Assembly (NCBI GenBank): GCA_030600865.1
Contig: JAUVUS010000026.1
Coordinates: 1 to 11,799 of the forward strand
From: Bacteroidales bacterium
GTDB lineage: Bacteria; Bacteroidota; Bacteroidia; Bacteroidales; UBA12077
Reading direction: 5' to 3'
Length of the DNA: 11,799 nucleotides
Of the stretch, positions 1 to 5,536 are shown piece by piece. Positions within the stretch are counted from its first letter, which is position 1. Every line of letters begins with the position of its first letter. The notes under the pieces were generated by a model that saw only the letters and a list, made by a program, of their open reading frames with translations, made no database searches and was not told the DNA's origin. Position numbers and translations under genes: made by a program.

Positions 1-470
1 AAAACACCTAAAACAATTAGAGAAGATTTTAAAGAACTGTCATTAGAGGTAACCATCCCAATACCTGCAAATGCTGCTATAAAGAGAAATACTGCTAAAG
101 GATTTGATAGCGTAAGAAAAAACACAGATAAATAATCTTCGATAAGTTTATTTTTTTTTCTTCTATGTTTTCGAATTTGCTTTATTGGATTTGTATTGAA
201 AATTTTGGTCCCCAGGAATATTAAAACACCTCCGCCTATCAATTGAATAAAAAACTGTTTTTCTTCAATAAAATTAATAATATATGTTAATCCTAAGGCT
301 GCAACTAATGCAAAAAACATATCAACAGTTGCTGCTCCCATTCCTGATATTAAACCTGAATACCTTCCCTTATTTATTGTTCGTTGAATACATAAAACAC
401 CAACGGGTCCTAATGGTATCGAAGCTAAAAATCCAACAATAAGTCCTTTTATTAAAAATTCTACTCCCAC
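1..470 (-). CDS. LysE/RhtB-family amino-acid exporter, 3' end outside window
   Basis: This is an inner-membrane export permease of the LysE superfamily; members export amino acids or small metabolites using the proton gradient. About 156 residues are visible against roughly 200-220 for the family, so the C-terminal part lies beyond the left edge. Residues 9-27 form the first membrane segment and run into the family signature (PLGPVGVLCIQRT, about 19-31) followed by NKGRYSGLISGMGAA. Further hydrophobic segments lie near 44-64, 72-90 and 113-138, and the usual conserved Asn-Pro appears as SNP at 122-124. A basic loop (KHRRKKNK, 101-108) separates the halves. The start is taken as GTG at 470 because an in-frame TAA lies two codons upstream and no in-frame ATG precedes the signature. 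The substrate cannot be told from sequence. The family call is firm; the start is likely. Confidence 0.85.
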   Translation of the reverse strand, partial: MGVEFLIKGLIVGFLASIPLGPVGVLCIQRTINKGRYSGLISGMGAATVDMFFALVAALGLTYIINFIEEKQFFIQLIGGGVLIFLGTKIFNTNPIKQIRKHRRKKNKLIEDYLSVFFLTLSNPLAVFLFIAAFAGIGMVTSNDSSLKSSLIVLGV

Positions 471-494
471 AATTTACAAATGCCTTAAGTTTGA

Positions 495-521
495 AATACC
501 TAAAATACCTAAAATATCTAA
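495..521. repeat. 9-bp tandem repeat, three units
   Basis: The unit AATACCTAA occurs twice exactly and a third time with one change (AATATCTAA), in direct tandem. It lies about 25 bp upstream of the GTG start of the LysE-family gene, so it falls in that gene's leader or promoter region. With only three units its function is unknown and it may be chance in AT-rich DNA. Confidence 0.6.
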
Positions 522-525
522 CCTG

Positions 526-560
526 CCAGCCATAATATTTGCTATTTTAAGACAGGCTGG
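526..560. repeat. Small GC-rich inverted repeat, long loop
   Basis: CCAGCC at 526-531 pairs with GGCTGG at 555-560 across a 23-bp loop. The GC-rich arms stand out from very AT-rich surroundings. On the minus strand the hairpin lies between the end of the four-helix gene and the LysE-family start, but no clean T tract follows it, so a terminator role is doubtful. Confidence 0.35.
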
Positions 561-626
561 AGTTTTAATTTCTATTTTCATATCTAATTCTTTATAATTT
601 ATTTAAAAATCGCCTTAGGCACTACT

Positions 627-643
627 GCTTGCCACAGGCAGGC
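627..643. repeat. Small palindromic element, GCTTGCC-ACA-GGCAGGC
   Basis: A 7-bp stem (one G:T pair) closes on a 3-nt ACA loop. On the plus strand it is followed by TTAATTTT, a weak T-rich tail. It shares the TGCC/GGCA flavour of the hairpin at 526-560 and could be a degenerate copy of an intergenic palindromic repeat. A role as a weak terminator is also possible. Confidence 0.35.
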
Positions 644-686
644 TTAATTTTACATGAACCCCTGTTGATTGACTTATTAGTTACAT

Positions 687-715
687 TTTTTTAATAATGA
701 ATACTGAATATTGAA
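687..715 (+). repeat. Left arm of 29-bp inverted repeat around the four-helix gene
   Basis: These 29 bases match the reverse complement of 1134-1162 at 26 positions; the core TGAATATTGAA is identical in both arms. The arm overlaps a run of degenerate 7-bp units (consensus TGAATAT) occupying four consecutive heptads at 698-725. It lies 33 bp beyond the stop codon of the four-helix gene. Confidence 0.75.
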
Positions 716-748
716 TGATGAATTTAGAAATATAGTTAATAAATTTTC

Positions 749-1117
749 TTATTTTTTAATATTATTTTTTTCAGCAGTTTGAATACTTGTAACAATAATA
801 GCAATGAGTTCATTATTTTCTTTAATAATAGGATCAAGCTTTTTTACAGGCTCGATCAAAGGTTTACGAACGATGATTTTTAAACAAACAAGACTTTCTC
901 TTAATTCTTTTAAAACAATTTTAAGTTTGTGAATAAAATCTTTTGTTGACTCGGCACTTTGTGCTTCTCCATAATTTAAAGCTGGTGCTGTTCCACACCT
1001 AATTAATTGATTGCCTATTTGATTTGCAAGTTTTGTATTTGGTAAAGCTTCAACAATATCACTAATACGAATTGCAAAATCAATTAACCTATCTTCCAAA
1101 TCAAATTTGTACTTCAT
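749..1117 (-). CDS. Four-helix bundle protein (23S rRNA IVP / Avd-like family)
   Basis: This 122-residue protein belongs to the small four-helix-bundle family first seen in 23S rRNA intervening sequences, whose relatives include the Avd accessory protein of diversity-generating retroelements. The family signature is clear: DLEDRLIDFAIRI near residues 6-18, then GNQLIRCGTAPALNYGEAQS at 35-54, and FIHKLKIVLKELRESLVCL at 61-79. The length is full for the family. A TTG 21 bp upstream could be read as a start, but it lies inside the inverted repeat, and the ATG at 1117 puts the conserved DLEDR motif near the N terminus as expected. No rRNA, reverse transcriptase or template/variable repeat is in the window, so this is an orphan copy. 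The cellular role is not established; nucleic-acid association is known only for relatives. Confidence 0.9.
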   Translation of the reverse strand: MKYKFDLEDRLIDFAIRISDIVEALPNTKLANQIGNQLIRCGTAPALNYGEAQSAESTKDFIHKLKIVLKELRESLVCLKIIVRKPLIEPVKKLDPIIKENNELIAIIVTSIQTAEKNNIKK

Positions 1118-1162
1118 TATTCGATGTTTAGTGTTCAATATTCATAATTCATTAGTAAAAAA
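1110..1162 (-). repeat. Right arm of inverted repeat plus heptad array running into the start codon
   Basis: Bases 1134-1162 form the right arm of the 29-bp inverted repeat. Read on the minus strand, 1151 down to 1110 divides into six consecutive degenerate heptamers of consensus TGAATAT. The start ATG at 1117-1115 is formed across the junction of the fifth and sixth units, so the repeat includes the translation start of the four-helix gene. Confidence 0.7.
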
Positions 1163-1198
1163 CAATCCGTTAAACAGCCTTTAAATTAACAATTAATT

Positions 1199-2623
1199 CT
1201 AGTAACCAGTATTTTTTACTAACAACTTGGGTTCCAGCATTTCAAATATGGAATATTTTACACCTTCTCTGCCAAAACCTGAATTTTTTATTCCGCCATA
1301 AGGCATATGATCCACTCTAAAAGTAGGTACATCATTAACAATTACGCCTCCAACTTCCAGCTCATTATATGCCTGATTCATTTCATCAATTCCATTGGTA
1401 AAAACACCAGCCTGCAATCCATATTCTGAATCATTAACATTTTTAACAGCATCACTAAAGTTAGTGTATTTTTCGATTGTAACAACAGGTCCAAATACTT
1501 CCAGTGAGCAAACTTTCATTTCGTTTTTTGTATTTGTAATAATAGTTGGTTCAAAGTATGTCTCATTTCTTTTTCCACCAAACAAAACTTCAGCTCCATC
1601 TTTAACGGCCTCATTTACCCATTCCTCAACACGCAACGCATTTTCTTCATCAATCATAACAGATATATCAGTTGCAGGATTATCAGGTGCACCAAATCTT
1701 AGTTTTTTTGTTCCTTCTATGAATTTATCTACAAATTTTTCGAAAATACTTTCCTGAACATATATTCTTTGTACATGAATACAAACTTGTCCTGAATATG
1801 CAAAACCTCCAACTAAACACTTTTTAACAGCCAGATCAATATCGGCTTGATTTGAAACAATTACACCCGCATTACCACCTAACTCCAGTACAATTTTCTT
1901 TTTACCTGCATTTGCTTTCATTTTCCAACCAACAGCAGGTGATCCTGTAAATGAAAGCATTTGAATTCTATCATCTGTAACTAATTGATTCCCCGCTTCC
2001 CGATCCATAGGAAGAACTGAAAAAGCTCCTTTTGGCAAATCAGTATTATCAATTATTTTAGCCAGTTCTAATACAGATAAAGGTGTTGAACGTGCCGGTT
2101 TTATTATAATTGGGTTGCCAGCATCAATAGCCGGGGCAATTTTATGTACTGCCAGATTCAATGGAAAATTGAAAGGTGCAATTCCTGCAATTAATCCAAC
2201 AGGGAAATATTTAACTAAACCTTCCTTTCCTTCCCCTGCAGGAGTCCAGTCAATTGAGAAATATTCTTTAGGCAATCGTTTCGACTCTTCGGCAGCAACA
2301 GTAAAAACCTGTATTGCTCTATAAATTTCACCTAGTGCATATTTTAATGGTTTACCTGCTTCTTTAGACAAGGTTAGAGCCAGTTCTTTTTTCTTTTCAG
2401 AAATTCTGCCTGCAATATCATTTAATATTTTATATTTCTGATAAGAAGGCAAATCACGCATTATACTTTTAACTTCTAATGCTTTATTAATGGCGTTTTC
2501 CAGTTCCTCTTTTCCCGCTAAATATGTTTCCCCAACCACTGAATTATCAAATGGATTAGTAACAACTAATTTTTGATCTGTTTTAATAAATTTTCCTGCT
2601 ATATATAATTTATAATCATTCAT
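1199..2623 (-). CDS. NAD(P)-dependent aldehyde dehydrogenase
   Basis: A cytoplasmic aldehyde dehydrogenase that oxidises an aldehyde to the acid with NAD(P)+. At 474 residues it is full length. All hallmarks are present: the oxyanion-hole Asn152 in PFNFPLN, Lys175 in KPA, the coenzyme-site FTGS at 225-228, the general base Glu247 in ELGG, the catalytic Cys281 in SGQVC, and EVFGPV at 375-380. The C-terminal MPYGGIKNSGFGREG (440-454) is also typical. The phrases ELGGNAGVIV and GQVCIHVQRIYV resemble the family-21/lactaldehyde-dehydrogenase-like group (which includes archaeal lactaldehyde dehydrogenase) more than betaine-aldehyde or succinate-semialdehyde enzymes. That subgroup call is from recall and the substrate is uncertain. 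The gene stands alone, divergent from the EamA permease, with a candidate -7 element just upstream. Confidence 0.93.
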   Translation of the reverse strand: MNDYKLYIAGKFIKTDQKLVVTNPFDNSVVGETYLAGKEELENAINKALEVKSIMRDLPSYQKYKILNDIAGRISEKKKELALTLSKEAGKPLKYALGEIYRAIQVFTVAAEESKRLPKEYFSIDWTPAGEGKEGLVKYFPVGLIAGIAPFNFPLNLAVHKIAPAIDAGNPIIIKPARSTPLSVLELAKIIDNTDLPKGAFSVLPMDREAGNQLVTDDRIQMLSFTGSPAVGWKMKANAGKKKIVLELGGNAGVIVSNQADIDLAVKKCLVGGFAYSGQVCIHVQRIYVQESIFEKFVDKFIEGTKKLRFGAPDNPATDISVMIDEENALRVEEWVNEAVKDGAEVLFGGKRNETYFEPTIITNTKNEMKVCSLEVFGPVVTIEKYTNFSDAVKNVNDSEYGLQAGVFTNGIDEMNQAYNELEVGGVIVNDVPTFRVDHMPYGGIKNSGFGREGVKYSIFEMLEPKLLVKNTGY

Positions 2624-2648
2624 AGGTTTGGCCTCATAAAAACAAATG

Positions 2649-2656
2649 CAAAATTA
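2649..2656 (-). promoter_or_regulatory. Candidate -7 element of the aldehyde dehydrogenase promoter
   Basis: TAATTTTG on the minus strand matches the Bacteroidota -7 consensus TAnnTTTG at every defined base and ends 25 bp before the ATG at 2623, which would give a short leader. No TTG (-33 element) lies at the expected 17-23 bp upstream, so the call is tentative in such AT-rich DNA. Confidence 0.35.
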
Positions 2657-2847
2657 GCTTTTTTGATAAAGATTCCTATATAGTACCAGCAATAAAACTC
2701 TACAAAATTAGAAATTTTTCTTTTGGCAATATTTTCAGTTTTCTTGCAAACACTATATAAATCAATGGTCTGTTTACAAAAAGATGAAACATATCATCAA
2801 ATAAATTGTTAATTTATATCTTATCTTTATGCCTTAAATTTTTAAAT

Positions 2848-3744
2848 ATGTACAAAATAAATCTAAACAATAAAGCCTGGCAGTGGATAACTCTGGTTTT
2901 TCTTTCATTAATATGGGGTAGTAGTTTTATCCTTATGAAAAAAGGACTTCGCTCTTATAGTCATGACCAGGTAGCTGCTTTAAGGATTTTTATTTCTTTT
3001 TTAGCATTCTTACCCTTTGGAATAAAAAATTTAAAAAAAGTAAGTAAAGAAAATATATATTCATTACTAATTGTTGGATTTATTGGATCAACAATACCTG
3101 CATTCCTGTTTACAAAAGCCCAGACAAATATTGATAGTGCTTTAGCAGGGATACTAAACTCAATTACTCCTTTATTTACCTTAATAATTGGATTGATTTT
3201 TTATAAAAGTACCGCTAAGCTTATTAATGCTGTTGGTATTTTCTTAGGATTAATTGGAGCATTAGGTTTGATTATACATACTTCAAGTGACAGTAATATT
3301 TTAGGTAATGTAAATTATTATGGTCTTTATGTGGAATTAGCAACAATCTGCTATGGAATAAATGTAAATCAGGTAAAATATAAAATCAAAGGATTAAATG
3401 GATTAGAGTTAACCTCGATGGCTTTTATGTTTGTTGGTCCTTTTGCCGGAATATATCTACTCTTTACTGATTTTTCATTTGCATTATCAACAAACGACTA
3501 CATGCTAAACCTTGGATACATAGCTATCCTTGCAGTTATTGGAACTGTTATGGCTTTAGTAATTTTTAATACTTTAATTCAATATACATCAGCGCTCTTT
3601 GGTGCCTCTGTAACTTATATAATTCCAATATTTGCTATAGCGTGGGGAATTTTTGACGGTGAGAAAATTACAATTATTCAGTTTTTATGGATTGGTTTAA
3701 TTCTGACCGGTGTATACCTGGTTAATAAGCGAAACCAAAAATGA
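2848..3744 (+). CDS. EamA-family (drug/metabolite superfamily) transporter
   Basis: An inner-membrane permease of the DMT superfamily with two tandem EamA repeats, approximately residues 14-145 and 155-293 of 298, giving about ten membrane segments. The first repeat carries the typical SLIWGSSF (20-27) and ends its membrane core with NSITPLFTLIIG (104-115). The second has SVTYIIPIFAIAWGIFDGE (254-272), matching the usual Pro...Trp-Gly...Gly-Glu pattern. Substrates in this family range from amino acids to nucleosides and drugs and cannot be predicted here. A TTG at 2806 would add 14 residues, but the ATG at 2848 gives the normal family length and leaves the first membrane helix intact. It is divergent from the aldehyde dehydrogenase gene; a shared metabolic role is possible but not shown. 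Confidence 0.92.
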   Translation: MYKINLNNKAWQWITLVFLSLIWGSSFILMKKGLRSYSHDQVAALRIFISFLAFLPFGIKNLKKVSKENIYSLLIVGFIGSTIPAFLFTKAQTNIDSALAGILNSITPLFTLIIGLIFYKSTAKLINAVGIFLGLIGALGLIIHTSSDSNILGNVNYYGLYVELATICYGINVNQVKYKIKGLNGLELTSMAFMFVGPFAGIYLLFTDFSFALSTNDYMLNLGYIAILAVIGTVMALVIFNTLIQYTSALFGASVTYIIPIFAIAWGIFDGEKITIIQFLWIGLILTGVYLVNKRNQK

Positions 3745-3745
3745 A

Positions 3746-3760
3746 ACAGACTATGTCTGT
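3746..3760. repeat. 6-bp perfect hairpin just after the EamA stop
   Basis: ACAGAC and GTCTGT pair around a TAT loop immediately downstream of the EamA stop codon. It lacks a following T tract, so it is a weak terminator candidate at best; it could also be an operator-like dyad ahead of lnt. Confidence 0.3.
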
Positions 3761-3838
3761 AATAAATATTGAGACACTCACGAACATAATTAAAATTCAT
3801 GTGACACTATTTCAGGGCAAATCACAATTTTTGAACTA

Positions 3839-5461
3839 ATGAAAAAATCATCACGTTTTATTTTAGTAATTTTAAGTAGCATTTTGCTAACACTTCCATG
3901 GTATCAGCAATTTTCAGGATTAATTATTTTAGTTGCTCTGGTTCCATTGTTATTTGTCGAAGATTATATTTATCAAACCGGCGAAAATAATAAACCTATT
4001 ATTCTTATAGGATATTCTGCACTTAGCTTTGCAATTTGGAATATTCTGACAACATATTGGGTCCATAATGCAGCATTTATTGGTGTTGTTGCCGCAGTAA
4101 TTGTAAATACTATTTTAATGACAACCACTTTTTGGATGTTTCATTTTACTAAACGGAAATTAGGTCCTAAGATTGGACAATTTGCATTATTGGTTTACTG
4201 GATAGGATTTGAACATTTATATTTAAATGCAGAAATTTCATGGCCATGGTTAAAGTTAGGAAATGCTTTGGCTAAAGATATAAAACTAATACAATGGTAC
4301 GAATTTACAGGAACACTGGGAGGAACATTTTGGATTGTAGTATTAAATATTATGTGTTTTAATCTTCTCAAATCATATATTAATTCGAGAGATTTTAAAC
4401 CATTAATTCCACGAATTGCATTATTTATTTCAATTATATTGATTCCTATATTTATATCTCTTATAATTTATAATAATTACGAAGAAAAAGGTAAAGATTA
4501 TAATATTGCAGTTCTACAACCAAACATTGATCCATATAACGAAAAATTTGGTGGTTTATCGCATTTTCAACAATTAAATATTATTATGGATTTAGCTGAT
4601 AGCATTACAGATGAATCAATTGATTATGTAGTTGCTCCTGAAACAGCACTTGATAATTCGATTTGGATAAACAACCTGAAAAACAATTATTCAATTCAAG
4701 TAATAAAGAATTTTGTAAATAACAGACCCGGAGTAAATTTTGTAACCGGAATAGATTGTTATAAACGTTTTATGCCTAATGAAGAATTAACATCAACGTC
4801 AAGATACTGGGAAAAAGAAAATTTCTATTACGATGCTTATAATTCTGCAATACAGATTGATACAAACAATCATATTCCTATTTACCATAAATCAAAATTA
4901 GTGGTCGGCGTTGAGAAAATGCCTTATCCTAAATTATTTAAATTATTGGGAAATGTTATTCTTGATTTAGGAGGGACAACAGGCAGTCGCGGAACTCAAA
5001 ATTATAGGGGAACATTTAAACATTCTGTTGATGATGTCATGATTGCTCCTGTAATTTGCTATGAATCAATTTATGGAGAATTTGTTACAGATTACATAAA
5101 AAATGGTGCTGACTTTATATTTGTTATTACGAATGATGGATGGTGGGGCAATACCGCCGGGTATAAACAACATCTGAATTATTCACAACTTAGAGCAATT
5201 GAAACCAGAAGGAGTATTGCAAGATCAGCAAATACCGGGATCTCGGCATTTATAAACCAAAGAGGAGAAATCTTGAGTAGAACACAATGGTGGGTTCGTG
5301 ATGCGATAAAAAATACCATAAAAGCTAATACTGAATTAACATTTTATGTAAAATATGGCGATTATATTGGACGATTAGCCGGTTTTCTTGCTATATTTAT
5401 TTTTTTATACGCTATTGTTCAAAATGTATTAAATAAATCAGTATTAAAAAAAATTAACTAA
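3839..5461 (+). CDS. lnt: Apolipoprotein N-acyltransferase
   Basis: Lnt transfers an acyl chain from a phospholipid to the free amino group of the N-terminal diacylglyceryl-cysteine, the last step of lipoprotein maturation in the inner membrane. The 540-residue protein is full length. Residues 1-211 hold about seven membrane segments, with the characteristic SWPWLKLGNALA at 134-145. A periplasmic nitrilase-fold domain follows from about 222 (IAVLQPNIDPYNEKF), and a final membrane helix lies near 506-528. The catalytic triad is present: Glu268 in APETA, Lys351 in YHKSKLV and Cys407 in ICYES. Glu359 sits where the second essential Glu is expected, and TNDGWWG (431-437) and RSIARSANTGISA (458-470) are also conserved. 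It lies between the EamA gene (94-bp gap) and the receptor gene (75-bp gap); no terminator separates it from the latter, so read-through is possible. Confidence 0.95.
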   Translation: MKKSSRFILVILSSILLTLPWYQQFSGLIILVALVPLLFVEDYIYQTGENNKPIILIGYSALSFAIWNILTTYWVHNAAFIGVVAAVIVNTILMTTTFWMFHFTKRKLGPKIGQFALLVYWIGFEHLYLNAEISWPWLKLGNALAKDIKLIQWYEFTGTLGGTFWIVVLNIMCFNLLKSYINSRDFKPLIPRIALFISIILIPIFISLIIYNNYEEKGKDYNIAVLQPNIDPYNEKFGGLSHFQQLNIIMDLADSITDESIDYVVAPETALDNSIWINNLKNNYSIQVIKNFVNNRPGVNFVTGIDCYKRFMPNEELTSTSRYWEKENFYYDAYNSAIQIDTNNHIPIYHKSKLVVGVEKMPYPKLFKLLGNVILDLGGTTGSRGTQNYRGTFKHSVDDVMIAPVICYESIYGEFVTDYIKNGADFIFVITNDGWWGNTAGYKQHLNYSQLRAIETRRSIARSANTGISAFINQRGEILSRTQWWVRDAIKNTIKANTELTFYVKYGDYIGRLAGFLAIFIFLYAIVQNVLNKSVLKKIN

Positions 5462-5536
5462 TAAATGTTGCTTATGGCATTATTCTTGTGATCGGAATAG
5501 CAATTTTAATTATACCTAAAAGACGATTATCAACAA

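Larger units (their letters stand above)
687..1162 (-). mobile_element. Putative small cassette: four-helix gene flanked by inverted heptad repeats
   Basis: A single 122-codon gene lies between imperfect 29-bp inverted repeats (26/29). Both arms are made of degenerate heptamers pointing inward, four on the left (698-725) and six on the right (1110-1151). No transposase lies inside and no clear target-site duplication is visible outside the arms, so this would be a non-autonomous element if it is mobile at all. The interpretation as a mobile or formerly mobile unit is inference; the repeat geometry is read directly from the sequence. The alternative is that the repeats are regulatory or structural sequence that travels with this gene family. 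Confidence 0.4.

Noticed and set aside
1118..1138. TTG start adding seven residues to the four-helix protein
   Set aside because: The extra codons fall in the heptad array and inverted repeat, and the family begins close to the DLEDR motif.
687..1162. Diversity-generating retroelement or rRNA intervening sequence
   Set aside because: No reverse transcriptase, template/variable repeat pair or 23S rRNA sequence is present on either side; only the four-helix protein family points that way.
1395..1757. 120-codon plus-strand open frame
   Set aside because: It lies wholly antisense to the aldehyde dehydrogenase, whose catalytic motifs prove the minus-strand frame; the translation has no family resemblance.
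2115..2324. 69-codon plus-strand open frame
   Set aside because: Antisense to the N-terminal half of the aldehyde dehydrogenase, with no independent signals.
2704..2718. AAAATT-AGA-AATTTT dyad between the divergent genes
   Set aside because: A 6-bp A/T-only palindrome is expected by chance at this base composition.
2806..2847. Fourteen-residue N-terminal extension of the EamA permease from a TTG
   Set aside because: The ATG at 2848 gives the usual family length, and the extension would place an extra hydrophobic stretch before the first EamA helix.
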